A DNA stretch of 64,000 nucleotides from Nocardioides mangrovi (GTDB lineage Bacteria; Actinomycetota; Actinomycetes; Propionibacteriales; Nocardioidaceae): contig NZ_JAIQZJ010000001.1 in the NCBI RefSeq assembly GCF_020073815.1, forward strand, positions 186,001 to 250,000. Direction: 5' to 3'. Below, piece after piece: positions 10,742-23,470 of the stretch; position 1 is the stretch's first letter, and each line of letters starts with the position of its first letter. The translations under genes were made by a program, and so were the position numbers. Below the pieces are notes generated by a model. That model was given only the letters and a program-made list of their open reading frames with translations. It did no database searches and was not told the DNA's origin.

Positions 10742-11635
10742 ATGCCGAACCGCCGTCCCACCCCGGACCACCAGGAAGCCGTCAGCCGCCGGCTCGCGCT
10801 GCTGAGCGCCGAGCTCGCCGGCGAGCGGCGCCCCGTGGCCGAGCCCGCCGACGACTGGACCGCGGGGCACACCCGGATCCGGCCCGCGGCGCCTCCCGAG
10901 CCGGTGGAGCTCCCCGTGGTCCCGGTGCCGCCGGTCCCGGTGCCGGGTCGGCACGCGTCGCGGCGCGGGCCCGACGGCGCGCTCGCCTCGCTGCGCGGGC
11001 GGGTGGCACTCGGCCCGCCGCAGCTGGCCGTGCTGGCGCTCGGGGTGGCGGTGGCGCTGGCGGTCACCTGCTGGTGGTTGGTGCGTGGCGACCCCGAGCC
11101 GGTCGAGGCCCCGGTGCTCGAGCCGGCCGCGGCGACCGACGGCAGCGCGTTGCCCGGGGTCTCCCCGGTCGCGGCGACGACCTCGCCCGACGGCGGGTCG
11201 GGTGGGGGCTCGGTGACCGTCGACGTCGAGGGCAAGGTGCGGTCGACGGGCATCGTCGTCCTCGACGAGGGCGCCCGGGTGGTCGACGCCCTGGACGCCG
11301 CCGGGGGAGCGCGGCCCGGCGTGGACCTGACCGGGCTCAACCTCGCGCGCGTACTGGTCGACGGCGAGCAGATCGTGGTCGGGGTGACGCCACCGCCCGG
11401 GGTCGCGGCGGGCGCGACGCCGTCAGCGGGCGCGACGGCCGGCCCGCTGGTCGACCTCAACACGGCCTCCGAGACCGAGCTCGAGGCGCTCCCGGAGATC
11501 GGCCCGGTGACCGCGGCGGCGATCGTCGCCTGGCGCGAGGAGAACGGTGGGTTCAGCTCGGTCGACGACCTCCTCGACGTCGACGGCATCGGCGACGCGA
11601 CCCTGGCCGAGGTCGCCCCGCTGGTCACGGTGTGA
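10742..11635 (+). CDS. comEA: ComEA-like helix-hairpin-helix DNA-binding protein
   Basis: A 297-aa membrane-anchored DNA-binding protein of the competence type. A proline-rich cytoplasmic region comes first, then one membrane segment ('LAVLALGVAVALAVTCWWLV' near residue 100), an SLBB-like domain ('VTVDVEGKVRSTGIVVL'), and a C-terminal helix-hairpin-helix pair ('VDLNTASETELEALPEIGP', 'DDLLDVDGIG'). ComEA captures double-stranded DNA for uptake through ComEC, encoded 12 bases downstream. The upstream frame is open, but ATG 10742 is preferred because TAGCGT (10729-10734) ends 7 nt before it. Whether this organism is naturally transformable is not shown; such genes are common in actinobacteria. 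Confidence 0.9.
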   Translation: MPNRRPTPDHQEAVSRRLALLSAELAGERRPVAEPADDWTAGHTRIRPAAPPEPVELPVVPVPPVPVPGRHASRRGPDGALASLRGRVALGPPQLAVLALGVAVALAVTCWWLVRGDPEPVEAPVLEPAAATDGSALPGVSPVAATTSPDGGSGGGSVTVDVEGKVRSTGIVVLDEGARVVDALDAAGGARPGVDLTGLNLARVLVDGEQIVVGVTPPPGVAAGATPSAGATAGPLVDLNTASETELEALPEIGPVTAAAIVAWREENGGFSSVDDLLDVDGIGDATLAEVAPLVTV

Positions 11636-11647
11636 GCGACGGGTGAG

Positions 11648-13936
11648 GTGGTGGGAGCGCGGCCCGAGAGTCACGACCTGCGGATGCTCCTGGTCGCCGG
11701 CGCGGCGTGGGCGGGCGCCGGCGCGAGCCGCTGGCTCGGCTGGTGGTCGGTCCTCGTCCCGGCCGCGGCGCTGGTGCCGGCCTGGCTGGGCCGTCGTGCG
11801 GCGCCGAGCGTCGTCCGGACCCTCGCGGGGGCCCTGGTCGTCCTGGCCGCGGTGGCCGCCGTGACCACGGCGCGGCTCGAGCAGGTCGACCACGGCCCGG
11901 TCCGCGCGCTGGCCGAGGACCGCGCCGCCGTCCGGCTGGCCGGGACCGTCGTCTCGGACCCGCGCCTGGTCGAGAGTCAGTTCGACGACGTCGTCCTGGT
12001 CCGCCTGGAGGTCCGGCAGGTGACCGGGCGCGGGAGCACCACCGGGGTCGCGACGCCGGTGCTCGTCCTCGGTGACGACGGCTGGCTCGCCGTACCGCTC
12101 GGCGCGACCGTCACGGCGGCCGGGACGCTCGGCACGGCCGACGACCGCGGGCTGGCGGCCGTGCTCGCCGCCCGTGGCCCGCCGACCGTCGTCGCTGCCC
12201 CCGACGCCTGGTGGCGCGGGGCCGCGGCGGTGCGGCAGTCGATCCGCGACGCGGTCGCGCACCGGCCGGCGGCCGAGCGCGCCCTGGTGCCGGCGTTGGT
12301 CGACGGGGACGACGCGGGGCTCGACGACGGACTCGCGGCCGACTTCCGGACCACCGGCCTGACCCACCTGCTCGCCGTGTCGGGGACCAACCTGACGCTG
12401 GTCGTGGGCTTCCTGCTGCTGCTCGCCCGCTGGTGCGGGGTGCGCGGCCGGGGTCTGCTGGTCGTGGGCGCGCTGGGGATCGTCGGGTTCGTGCTGCTGG
12501 CCCGCACCGAGCCGAGCGTGCTCCGCGCCGCCGTGATGGGCGCGGTGGGGCTGGTCGCGATGGGGACCGACGGCCGCCGTCGCGGCGCGCGGGCGCTCGG
12601 GGTCGCGGTCGCGGTCCTGCTCCTGGTGGCGCCCGGGCTCGCGGTCGAGATCGGCTTCGCGCTGTCGGTCCTCGCGACGGCCGGCATCGTCCTGCTCGCG
12701 CCGGCCTGGCGCGACGCCCTGGGCCGGTGGCTGCCGCGGTCGGTGGCCGAGGCGATCGCCGTGCCGGCCGCCGCCCAGCTCGCCTGCACGCCCCTGGTCG
12801 CCGCCATCTCGGGGCAGGTCAGCCTCGTCGCGGTGGTCGCCAACCTGCTGGTCGCGCCGGTGGTCGGGCCGGCCACCGTGCTGGGACTGTCGGGTGGGCT
12901 GGTCGGCCTGGTCTGGCCGTGGGCGGGGCGCCTGCTCGGCACGCTGGCCGGGTGGTGCGTCGCCTGGATCGTCGCGGTGGCGACCCGCGGCGCGGACCTG
13001 CCGGGCGCGGCCGTGGGGTGGGGGACCGGCGCGGTGGCGCTCGCCGTCCTCACGGTCGTCGTGGCCGCGGTCGCGCTCGGGGGACCGTTCGCGCTCCGCC
13101 GCCCCAGCACGGGCATCGCCTGCTGCGCGCTGCTCGTGGTGTCGGTGCTCGTCCGGCTGCCGACGCCCGGGTGGCCGCCAGGCGGGTGGGTGCTGGTCGC
13201 CTGCGACGTCGGGCAGGGGGACGCGCTCGTGCTCAACGCCGGCCCGCACGCGGCCGTGGTGGTCGATGCAGGCCCGGACCCGACCCTGGTCGACGCCTGC
13301 CTGGACTCGCTCGGGATCGAGAGCGTGCCGCTGCTGGTGCTGACCCACTTCCACGCCGACCACGTGGACGGCATCACCGGTGTCTACGACGGGCGCTCGG
13401 TCGGCACGGTCGAGACGACCCGGCTGCTCGACCCGCCCGAGGGGGTCGCGGAGGTCGACGCGGTCGCGGGCGAACCCGTGCCGGCGCCGTACGCCGCGAC
13501 GCAGCAGGTCGGCCAGGTCACGTTGCAGGCCCTGTGGCCGCTCCCGGACTCGCCGACCGTGGGGCCCGGCGACGGCAGCACCGCCAACGAGGCGAGCGTC
13601 GTGCTCCTGGCGCAGGTGCGCGGGGTCCGGATGCTGCTGACCGGTGACGTCGAGCCGGAGGGGCAGGCGGCGCTGGCGGCGGCGTACCCGGGGCTGCGGG
13701 TCGACGCGCTGAAGGTGCCGCACCACGGCAGCCGCTACCAGGACATGGACTGGCTGCTGTCCCTCGGCGCCCGGGTGGCGGTCACCTCGGTGGGCGCCGA
13801 CAACGACTACGGCCACCCGGCAGCCTCCACCCTGGACCCCCTCGCAGCGGCCGGCACCCGGGTGCTGCGCACCGATCTCGACGGCGCCGTCGCGGTGGTC
13901 GAGGACGACGGCGGACTGTCGGTGGCCACGCGATAG
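11648..13936 (+). CDS. comEC: ComEC/Rec2 DNA-uptake channel protein
   Basis: A 762-aa polytopic membrane protein thought to carry single-stranded DNA across the membrane. An N-terminal DUF4131-like segment with two or three helices is followed by an OB-like region. The Competence domain comes next ('LTHLLAVSGTNLTLVVGFLL' near residue 237, many helices to about 490). A C-terminal metallo-beta-lactamase domain carries 'LTHFHADHVDGI' near residue 565 and 'PHHGSRYQD', probably a nuclease. GTG 11648 or 11651, or a later start at ATG 11683, are all possible; GGGTGAGG precedes the first. It is 12 bases after comEA, so the two are probably co-transcribed. Confidence 0.93.
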   Translation: MVGARPESHDLRMLLVAGAAWAGAGASRWLGWWSVLVPAAALVPAWLGRRAAPSVVRTLAGALVVLAAVAAVTTARLEQVDHGPVRALAEDRAAVRLAGTVVSDPRLVESQFDDVVLVRLEVRQVTGRGSTTGVATPVLVLGDDGWLAVPLGATVTAAGTLGTADDRGLAAVLAARGPPTVVAAPDAWWRGAAAVRQSIRDAVAHRPAAERALVPALVDGDDAGLDDGLAADFRTTGLTHLLAVSGTNLTLVVGFLLLLARWCGVRGRGLLVVGALGIVGFVLLARTEPSVLRAAVMGAVGLVAMGTDGRRRGARALGVAVAVLLLVAPGLAVEIGFALSVLATAGIVLLAPAWRDALGRWLPRSVAEAIAVPAAAQLACTPLVAAISGQVSLVAVVANLLVAPVVGPATVLGLSGGLVGLVWPWAGRLLGTLAGWCVAWIVAVATRGADLPGAAVGWGTGAVALAVLTVVVAAVALGGPFALRRPSTGIACCALLVVSVLVRLPTPGWPPGGWVLVACDVGQGDALVLNAGPHAAVVVDAGPDPTLVDACLDSLGIESVPLLVLTHFHADHVDGITGVYDGRSVGTVETTRLLDPPEGVAEVDAVAGEPVPAPYAATQQVGQVTLQALWPLPDSPTVGPGDGSTANEASVVLLAQVRGVRMLLTGDVEPEGQAALAAAYPGLRVDALKVPHHGSRYQDMDWLLSLGARVAVTSVGADNDYGHPAASTLDPLAAAGTRVLRTDLDGAVAVVEDDGGLSVATR

Positions 13937-13948
13937 CGTTTCCCCACG

Positions 13949-14935
13949 ATGGCAGCCTCACCGCGCGCAGCAGACGTCCTCGGCCGAGTCACCCTGGTGA
14001 CCGGCAAGGAGGAGTTCCTCAACGAGCGCACGGTCTCGGCCGTGCGGGCCGCGGTGCGGGCCTACGACGCCGACGCCGAGCAGTCCGAGACGATGGCCTC
14101 CGAGCTGACCCTGGCCAGCCTCGGCGAGCTCTCGGCGCCGTCGCTCTTCTCGAGCATCCGCTGCGTCGTGGTCCGCGGCCTGGAGAACCTCCCCGACGAG
14201 TCGGTCGAGGGCCTGCTCGGCTACGCCGCCGCGCCGGCGGAGGAGGTCGCGCTGGTGCTGGTGCACGGCGGCGGGCCCAAGGGCAGCGGCGTGCTCACCA
14301 AGCTTCGCAAGCTCGCCCCGGTCACCGAGTCGAAGTCGGGGGAGCTGCGGGCCTCGGAGTTCCCGGGCTTCGTGATGGCCGAGGTGCGCAGCCACGGCGC
14401 GACCCTCGACCAGGAGGCCGCCGACCAGCTGGTGCAGGCCGTCGGGCAGGACCTGCGCTCCCTGGCCGCGGCGGCCGACCAGCTCGCCAACGACTTCCCC
14501 GGGGGGTCCATCGGGGCCGAGAAGGTCAAGCAGTACTTCGGCGGCCGGGCCGAGGCCAAGTCCTTCGCCGTGGCCGACGCGGCGTTCTGGGGCCGGCGGG
14601 CCACCGCGCTCGAGGAGCTCCGCTGGGCACTCGACGGCGGCACCGCGCCGGTGCTGGTGACCTCGGCCTTCGCCGGTGGCGCGCGGGGAGTGGCGCGCTA
14701 CAAGTCCGCGCCACGTGGGATGCGCGAGGCCGACCTGGCCCGCGAGGTCGGGGTGCCGCCGTGGAAGCTGCGCACCATCCGCGACCAGTCCCGCGGCTGG
14801 AGCGACGGGGGCATCGCCCGCGCGATCCGCGCGATCGCCCAGGCCGACGCCGACATCAAGGGCGCCGCCAGTGATGCGTCGTACACCCTCGAGCGACTGG
14901 TCCTCACCATCACCGATCTCCGCGACCCGCGCTGA
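13949..14935 (+). CDS. holA: DNA polymerase III delta subunit
   Basis: A 328-aa HolA-type clamp-loader subunit: 'DVLGRVTLVTGKEEFLNERTV' at the N-terminus is the divergent AAA+ beginning, and the C-terminal helical collar contains 'PPWKLRTIRDQSRGWSDGGIARAI'. It opens the sliding clamp together with tau and delta-prime, encoded elsewhere. A TAGCGT -10 (13934-13939) overlaps the comEC stop codon and ends 9 nt before ATG 13949, so it may have its own near-leaderless promoter. The gene order comEA-comEC-holA-rpsT-lepA is the usual bacterial arrangement. Confidence 0.92.
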   Translation: MAASPRAADVLGRVTLVTGKEEFLNERTVSAVRAAVRAYDADAEQSETMASELTLASLGELSAPSLFSSIRCVVVRGLENLPDESVEGLLGYAAAPAEEVALVLVHGGGPKGSGVLTKLRKLAPVTESKSGELRASEFPGFVMAEVRSHGATLDQEAADQLVQAVGQDLRSLAAAADQLANDFPGGSIGAEKVKQYFGGRAEAKSFAVADAAFWGRRATALEELRWALDGGTAPVLVTSAFAGGARGVARYKSAPRGMREADLAREVGVPPWKLRTIRDQSRGWSDGGIARAIRAIAQADADIKGAASDASYTLERLVLTITDLRDPR

Positions 14936-14962
14936 TCCGGGGCCGACCGCCCTTGGACATGC

Positions 14963-14998
14963 CAACGGCCCGCCAGACCGAGGTCTGGCGGGCCGTTG
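14963..14998. terminator. Strong bidirectional terminator between holA and rpsT
   Basis: A perfect 16-bp stem (14963-14978 with 14983-14998, 4-nt loop CGAG) lies between the convergent holA and rpsT genes. There is no T run on the holA side; it would end both transcripts. Confidence 0.85.
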
Positions 14999-15019
14999 TG
15001 ACGACCGATCTGGGTGGAA

Positions 15020-15280
15020 TCAGAGAGCGGCGGACTTCTTCGAGATCGAGGACTTCCGGTTCGCGGCCTGGTTCTTGTGGATGACGCCCTTCGAGGCGGC
15101 CTTGTCCAGCTTGCGGGCGGCGGTCTGGCCGAGCTTGACGGCCTCGTCCTTGTTGCCGGCCTCGGCGGCCTCGTTGAACTTGCGGACCGCGGTCTTGAGC
15201 TCCGACTTCACGGACTTGTTGCGCTCGTGGCGCTTCTCGTTCTGCTTGTTGCGCTTGATCTGGGACTTGATGTTCGCCAC
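15020..15280 (-). CDS. rpsT: 30S ribosomal protein S20
   Basis: An 86-aa basic protein starting '[21 protein letters not shown]', the S20 signature, with the usual length. S20 binds the 16S rRNA 5' domain early in 30S assembly. GAAGG lies upstream of the ATG on the minus strand. A promoter is visible further upstream at 15366-15395, giving an untranslated leader of roughly 80 nt, longer than for most genes here. This may allow translational feedback as in other bacteria, but no such structure is shown. Confidence 0.97.
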   Translation of the reverse strand: MANIKSQIKRNKQNEKRHERNKSVKSELKTAVRKFNEAAEAGNKDEAVKLGQTAARKLDKAASKGVIHKNQAANRKSSISKKSAAL

Positions 15281-15365
15281 TGTGCTGCCTTCGTCGTCGA
15301 GGATGATCGGTCGTCGTAAAAGATCGGGTGCGCGCGCAAGGAACGTGCCTCACACGCGACGGACA

Positions 15366-15395
15366 AGGCTAGCAGCGGCGCTCCGGACCGCCCAA
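15366..15395 (-). promoter_or_regulatory. rpsT: rpsT promoter
   Basis: On the minus strand, TTGGGC (15395-15390) and TAGCCT (15371-15366) are separated by 18 bp, a reasonable housekeeping sigma promoter for rpsT. Confidence 0.5.
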
Positions 15396-15402
15396 ATCGC
15401 GC

Positions 15403-16368
15403 TCAGGACCAGCCGCGTCGCTCCGCCAGCCAGCGCCAGCACACCTCGCCCTGCCACCACTGGGCGTCGCGGATGTACGGCGAGGTCGAGGGTACCGGCT
15501 GGGCCGCCGAGCGCAGGAAGTAGCCGGTGACCAGCGCGAGCACCACGTCGATCGACTCGGCGGGCACGTCCCGGGTGACCGGGGAGGCGGCGAGCGCGGC
15601 CTCGACGTCGAGCCCGTCGCCGCGCGGTCCGATGAGGAGGAAGAGGGTGTCCAGCCAGGGGGCACCGACGACCGGCCAGTTCCAGTCGCACAGCAGCACC
15701 CGGCCGTCCACGGTCAGCAGCAGGTTGTCGTCGCGGATGTCGGTGTGCACGAGGGTCGTGCCGACGGTGACCTCGGCGTACCGCGCTGCCAGCTCGGCCG
15801 CCTCGTCGACGTGCTCGGCGAAGCCGGGTACGTCGGGCGGGCTGGTGCGCAGCGCGTCCCAGAAGGCCGGCCAGTCGGCGAACTCGGTCGGGAAGTCGTC
15901 GCCGTCCAGCCCCTCCGGCGCCGGCGTGAGTGCCTGCGCCATCCGCTCGGTCATCCCCAGGCAGGCGTCGAGGTCGGCGGCCTGCCACGGTCGGACCGGC
16001 TGGCGGGCGTCGACGTGCTCGATGCCGAGGACCACCCACTCCTCGCCGACGTACTGCCACCGCAGCCGGGCCGCGGGCGCGTCGTCCGGGAGGGCGGCGA
16101 GCTTGCGGGCCTCCTCGCGGTAGGCCTCGGCGAACATCCGCTGCGCTCGCGTCGAGGCGGCCTTCACGAAGTGCCGGCTGCCGTCCTCGCACACCAGGAC
16201 CGAGGCGAAGCCCGGCGTGAAGCCGGCGCCCTGCGAGACCGCCTCCACGACCGGCGAGCCGCAGCGGCGCTCGACCAGGTCCCGGACCGGTGGGGGCAGG
16301 TGCGGCCACTCCAGGCGGCGCGCCGTACGCCCGTGCGGGATGGATGTCGGGATGCGGACGGCGGGCAT
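15403..16368 (-). CDS. APH-family phosphotransferase
   Basis: A 321-aa protein of the aminoglycoside/choline kinase-like fold. The catalytic loop is 'LVHTDIRDDNLLL' (HxDxxxxN, near residue 205) and the metal-binding Asp is in 'VLLCDWNWPVVG'. Substrate is not predictable; many such actinobacterial proteins phosphorylate small metabolites rather than antibiotics. Two in-frame ATGs lie upstream (16375 and 16378). I prefer the ATG at 16366-16368 because GATGAT on the minus strand ends 7 nt before it, the leaderless arrangement used elsewhere here. It is divergent from the TMEM175-type gene. Confidence 0.82.
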   Translation of the reverse strand: MPAVRIPTSIPHGRTARRLEWPHLPPPVRDLVERRCGSPVVEAVSQGAGFTPGFASVLVCEDGSRHFVKAASTRAQRMFAEAYREEARKLAALPDDAPAARLRWQYVGEEWVVLGIEHVDARQPVRPWQAADLDACLGMTERMAQALTPAPEGLDGDDFPTEFADWPAFWDALRTSPPDVPGFAEHVDEAAELAARYAEVTVGTTLVHTDIRDDNLLLTVDGRVLLCDWNWPVVGAPWLDTLFLLIGPRGDGLDVEAALAASPVTRDVPAESIDVVLALVTGYFLRSAAQPVPSTSPYIRDAQWWQGEVCWRWLAERRGWS

Positions 16369-16408
16369 GGCGCCCATCATCCAGCACGGCCTTCACTACG
16401 CTGCGGCC

Positions 16409-17047
16409 GTGGCCGAATCGGACGCGGAGCGTGGCTTCGAGCGCTTCATCACCTTCCTGGACGCGATCGTCGCGATCGCGATCACCCTGCTCGTGCTGCC
16501 GCTGGTCGAGCTCACCGCGGACGTCGACGAGTACGACTCGGTCAACGCGTTGCTGCGGGAGAACAGGTCCGAGCTGTGGGCCTTCCTGCTCAGCTTCCTG
16601 GTCGTCTCACGCTTCTGGTTCGCCCAGCACGACAGCGCCCGGCACGTGGTGCGCTGGGACCGGCACGCCGCGAGCATCCTGATGCTGTGGGCGGTGACCA
16701 TCGTCTTCCTGCCCTTCCCGACGGCCCTGATGGCCGAGGCCGAGGACAACGCGACCACGAAGATCCTCTACATCGGCACGCTGATCGCGACGATGCTCTT
16801 CCTCGCCGTCTTCGAGGGCTACCTGCGCGCCCATCCCGAGCTCACCGACGCCGACCCGGAGCACGACCTCGACCCGGTCGTCGGGGTCGTCAACGTGCTC
16901 ATGCTGCTCATCGCGCTGGCCATCACCCTGGCGATCCCGGCGACGAGCTACTTCCCGATCCTCCTGCTGCTGGCGGCCGGGCCGATCGCCAACGCCTGGC
17001 GGCGGCTGCGCGGAGGCGGCCCGCGGCGTACCCCTGTGGGAGAATGA
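16409..17047 (+). CDS. TMEM175/DUF1211-family membrane protein (putative potassium channel)
   Basis: A 212-aa integral membrane protein with about six hydrophobic segments. The N-terminal '[19 protein letters not shown]' (residues 12-30) matches the family signature RxxxFSDGVFAIAITLL, with FLD in place of FSD. Bacterial members form potassium-permeable channels with this helix lining the pore. The other helices include '[16 protein letters not shown]' and '[19 protein letters not shown]'. TACGCT (16397-16402) ends 6 nt before GTG 16409 and no ribosome binding site is present, so it is probably leaderless. It stands upstream of lepA, 34 bases before the lepA start. Confidence 0.82.
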   Translation: MAESDAERGFERFITFLDAIVAIAITLLVLPLVELTADVDEYDSVNALLRENRSELWAFLLSFLVVSRFWFAQHDSARHVVRWDRHAASILMLWAVTIVFLPFPTALMAEAEDNATTKILYIGTLIATMLFLAVFEGYLRAHPELTDADPEHDLDPVVGVVNVLMLLIALAITLAIPATSYFPILLLLAAGPIANAWRRLRGGGPRRTPVGE

Positions 17048-17081
17048 GCACCGTCCCCCGTACGTGATCCGAGAGACGTCT

Positions 17082-18952
<1,871 letters not shown>

Positions 18953-18956
<4 letters not shown>

Positions 18957-19453
18957 CGATCCGTCCGGTCGCGGACGACCAGTGGGAGGTCGTCGCCTGG
19001 CTCTGGCAGGCCTTCCGGCAGGACCTCGCGGACGGCGTGGTCAGCGAGAGCTTCCCCTACGCGGACGGGCGCTACAACGCCCGCCAGCTCGCCGACTACC
19101 CCGGCCCCGGCCGCGAGGGCTGGATCGCCTGGGCGCCGCACCCGCAGACGGGCGAGGACGCCCCGGTCGCCTTCTCGCTGGTCGGCGGGATCGGTACGCC
19201 GGACCAGGCGCTGCGGCAGTTCTTCGTGGTGCCCGCGGCGCGACGCTCGGGCGTGGGTGCCCGGCTGGCCGCCCACGTGCTCGCCCAGCACCCGCCGCCG
19301 TGGACGGTCGCCTTCCAGGACGCCAACGGCCCGGCCACCGCCTTCTGGCGGCGCGTCTTCACCGCGGCGTTCGGGGACGCCTGGGTCGAGACCGAGGAGC
19401 CCGTCCCCGGCCGGCCCGACGTCCCGGCGGACCACTGGATCCGCACCACGTGA
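18953..19453 (+). CDS. GNAT family N-acetyltransferase
   Basis: A 166-aa single-domain GNAT. The acetyl-CoA-binding segment is '[22 protein letters not shown]' around residues 89-110 (R/Q-x-x-G-x-A/G at 'RRSGVG'), followed by the usual '[13 protein letters not shown]'. GTG 18953 overlaps the lepA stop (GTGA), and its own stop overlaps the next GTG the same way. The acceptor substrate is unknown. Placement with an APH(6)-type kinase suggests a small-molecule-modifying pair, but that is inference. Confidence 0.82.
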
Positions 19454-20274
19454 CCGAGGCGACGCTCCGCGAGCTGCTCGAGGAGTGGGAGCTGACGCCG
19501 GACGGCGCCGCGCGCTCGGGGCGGTGCGCGCGTGTCCTGCCGGTGCGTACGGCGTCGGGACGTCCGGCCGCGCTCAAGGTCAGCACGCCGCACTGGGAGG
19601 CGGAGCTCGAGCACCTCGCGCTCCAGCACTGGCGCGGCGACGGGGCGGTCCAGCTGCTGCGGGCGGACCCGCGTCGCTTCGCGCTCCTGCTCGAGCGGCT
19701 GCACCCCGACGAGGACCTCTCCGAGCACTGGGACGTCGAGGCCTGCGAGATCGTCGCCGGCTTCTACCAGCGGCTGCACGTCCCCGCCGGCCCGCAGTTC
19801 GTGACCCTGTCCTCCTGCGTACGGCGCTGGGTCGGCGAGCTGGGGGAGCTGCCACGTGACGCCGGTGTGCCACGTCGGATGGTCGAGCAGGCGATCTCGA
19901 TCGGCCGCGACTTCCTCGCGGACGAGGCCACCGACGGCCGGCTGATCCACACCGACCTCCACTACGCCAACGTGCTCGCTGCCGACCGCGAGCCCTGGCT
20001 GGTGATCGACCCCAAGCCGTTGAGCGGCGACCCGCACTACGAGGTGGCGCCGCTGCTCTGGAACCGCTGGGACGAGCTCGCCGCCCCGAGTGGGCAGGGT
20101 GTACGCCGCGGCGTGCGCGCCCGCTTCCACGCGGCCATCGACGCGGCCGGTCTCGACGAGGAGCGCGCCCGCGACTGGGTGGTGCTCCGGATGGTCGTGA
20201 ACGCGACGGACGACGGCGGCACCGACGACTGGGTGACCCGGTGCGTCACGGTCGCGAAGTCGGTGCAGGACTGA
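19450..20274 (+). CDS. APH(6)/hydroxyurea-phosphotransferase-like kinase
   Basis: A 274-aa kinase of the streptomycin 6-phosphotransferase/hydroxyurea kinase family. 'LIHTDLHYANVLAADREPWL' near residue 166 holds the catalytic HxDxxxxN, and 'VIDPKPLSGDPHYEVAPLLWN' holds the metal-binding Asp with the P-K-P-x-x-G-D-P string typical of this family. Members phosphorylate streptomycin in producers and resistant strains, but most genomic copies are untested. Its GTG start overlaps the GNAT stop (GTGA), and its stop overlaps the ATG of the MOSC gene, so the three are one coupled unit behind lepA. Confidence 0.83.
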   Translation: MTEATLRELLEEWELTPDGAARSGRCARVLPVRTASGRPAALKVSTPHWEAELEHLALQHWRGDGAVQLLRADPRRFALLLERLHPDEDLSEHWDVEACEIVAGFYQRLHVPAGPQFVTLSSCVRRWVGELGELPRDAGVPRRMVEQAISIGRDFLADEATDGRLIHTDLHYANVLAADREPWLVIDPKPLSGDPHYEVAPLLWNRWDELAAPSGQGVRRGVRARFHAAIDAAGLDEERARDWVVLRMVVNATDDGGTDDWVTRCVTVAKSVQD

Positions 20275-20879
20275 TGGCCACCGTCCTCTCCGTCAACGTC
20301 GGCACGCCGCGACCGGTGGTGCTCGGGCGGACCCGCACCTCCTCGATCGAGAAGCACCCGGTCGCCGGGCCGGTCGCCGTCGGCGCGCTCGGGCTCGACG
20401 GCGACCGGGTCTCCAACACCAAGCACCACGGCGGCCTCGACAAGGCGGTCTACGCCTTCGCGCGGGAGGACCTGGACCACTGGGAGCGAGAGCTCGGGCG
20501 CGAGATCCGGGACGGGCTCTTCGGGGAGAACCTCACGACCCGGGGCATCGACGTCAACGCGGCCGAGATCGGGGAGCGGTGGCGGATCGGCGACGCCGTC
20601 CTCGAGGTGAGCAGCGTGCGGACGCCCTGCCGCGTCTTCCAGGCCTGGCTCAAGCAGGACGGGTTCGACACCACCTCGTGGGCGCGGCGGTTCACGGCCG
20701 CCGGCCGGCCGGGGCCGTACCTGCGGGTCGTCGAGGAGGGTGTGATCGAGGCCGGTGACACGGTCGAGGTGGTCCACCGACCGGGCCACGGGCTGACGGT
20801 CAGCGGGCTGTTCGCTGCGGTCACGGGTGGGGCCGACGGGACGAATCTCACCCTTGCTACCCGTGAGTTGCCTACGTGA
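20274..20879 (+). CDS. MOSC domain-containing protein
   Basis: A 201-aa MOSC (molybdenum cofactor sulfurase C-terminal) protein similar to YiiM. 'GDRVSNTKHHGGLDKAVYAF' near residue 45, 'FGENLTTRGID', and 'VSSVRTPCRVF' with the conserved Cys are visible. MOSC proteins use the molybdenum cofactor and often reduce N-hydroxylated compounds. ATG 20274 overlaps the previous stop (TGATG). The last residues run close to the end of the gene with no further domain. Function in this strain is unknown. Confidence 0.87.
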   Translation: MATVLSVNVGTPRPVVLGRTRTSSIEKHPVAGPVAVGALGLDGDRVSNTKHHGGLDKAVYAFAREDLDHWERELGREIRDGLFGENLTTRGIDVNAAEIGERWRIGDAVLEVSSVRTPCRVFQAWLKQDGFDTTSWARRFTAAGRPGPYLRVVEEGVIEAGDTVEVVHRPGHGLTVSGLFAAVTGGADGTNLTLATRELPT

Positions 20880-20929
20880 TCTAGGTTACTTCGCAACCCT
20901 GACCGTCTCGGCTGCCCAGCAGGAGTGTC

Positions 20930-22758
<1,829 letters not shown>

Positions 22759-22762
<4 letters not shown>

Positions 22763-22787
22763 CCTGTTCGAACAAGTGTTCGATCAT
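22759..22787 (+). promoter_or_regulatory. SOS promoter with LexA box for imuA'-imuB-dnaE2
   Basis: TCGAACAAGTGTTCGA (22768-22783) is an inverted repeat with 7-bp arms and a 2-nt centre, an exact fit to the actinobacterial/Bacillus LexA consensus CGAACrnryGTTCG. It sits between a TTGACC -35 (22759-22764) and a GATCAT -10 (22782-22787) with 17-bp spacing, so LexA would directly block polymerase. DNA damage would relieve it. Confidence 0.9.
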
Positions 22788-22792
22788 GGAGT

Positions 22793-23470
22793 GTGACCGC
22801 CGCTCCTGATGCCCTCGACACCCTGGCTGCCCTGCGCACCCAGATGTCGCGGCTGGAGGCGGGCACCATCGCACCGCCGCTGGAGACCCACCCGGCCCTG
22901 GCCGGGCTGGTCCAGCTGCGGGCGGGGGCGGCCTACTCCGTCGACAGCGCGACGCTGGCGCTGGCGCTGCTGGCCGGCCCGTCCCGGGCCGGGGCGTGGA
23001 GCGGCGTGGTGGGGGTGCGCGACTTCGGTGCCGAGGCGGCCGCCGCGCTCGGGGTCGACCTCGGCCGCACCGTGCTGGTGCCGGACCCGGGGGAGCAGTG
23101 GCTCGAGGTCACCGCGGCCCTCGTCGACGTCGCGACCGTGGTCGTCGTGCAGCCCGCCGGCCGGGTCGCGCCCGGCACCGCGGAGAAGCTCGCCGCCCGG
23201 CTCCGCAAGCGTGGCGCCGCGCTGGTCGCCCTCGAGCGCACCCGCGGCGACTGGCCGCGCTGCGAGGTGCGGCTGACCACCCGTGCGCCGGCGTGGAGCG
23301 GGGTGGGCGAGGGCCACGGCCACCTCCGGTCCCGGCGCCTCCTGGTCGAGGCGCAGCGGGGGACGGCGCCGCCGCGGCGGGGCGCGCTGTGGTTCCCCGC
23401 CGAGGACCAGACCTGGCGCCGGGCCGAGTCGCCCGTGGCGCTCGCGCCGGAGGTCGAGGTGGCCAGCTGA
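22793..23470 (+). CDS. imuA': ImuA' mutasome accessory protein
   Basis: A 225-aa protein in the position of actinobacterial ImuA', first gene of the damage-inducible mutagenesis cassette. It is RecA-like in outline ('LVPDPGEQWLEVTAALVDVATVVVV', here only as landmark) but no complete Walker A is seen. ImuA' associates with ImuB and DnaE2 in mycobacteria to allow error-prone synthesis past lesions. GTG 22793 is 5 nt after the -10, so it is probably leaderless. Its stop overlaps the imuB start (TGATG). Identification rests more on context than on motifs. Confidence 0.85.
   Translation: MTAAPDALDTLAALRTQMSRLEAGTIAPPLETHPALAGLVQLRAGAAYSVDSATLALALLAGPSRAGAWSGVVGVRDFGAEAAAALGVDLGRTVLVPDPGEQWLEVTAALVDVATVVVVQPAGRVAPGTAEKLAARLRKRGAALVALERTRGDWPRCEVRLTTRAPAWSGVGEGHGHLRSRRLLVEAQRGTAPPRRGALWFPAEDQTWRRAESPVALAPEVEVAS

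Noticed and set aside
13934..13948. Fully leaderless start for holA
   Set aside because: The offset from TAGCGT to ATG is 9 nt, outside the 5-8 nt pattern, so it is described only as near-leaderless.
20883..20899. AGGTT...AACCC inverted repeat before the long-chain acyl-CoA synthetase
   Set aside because: Arms pair over only four or five bases; too weak to call an operator.
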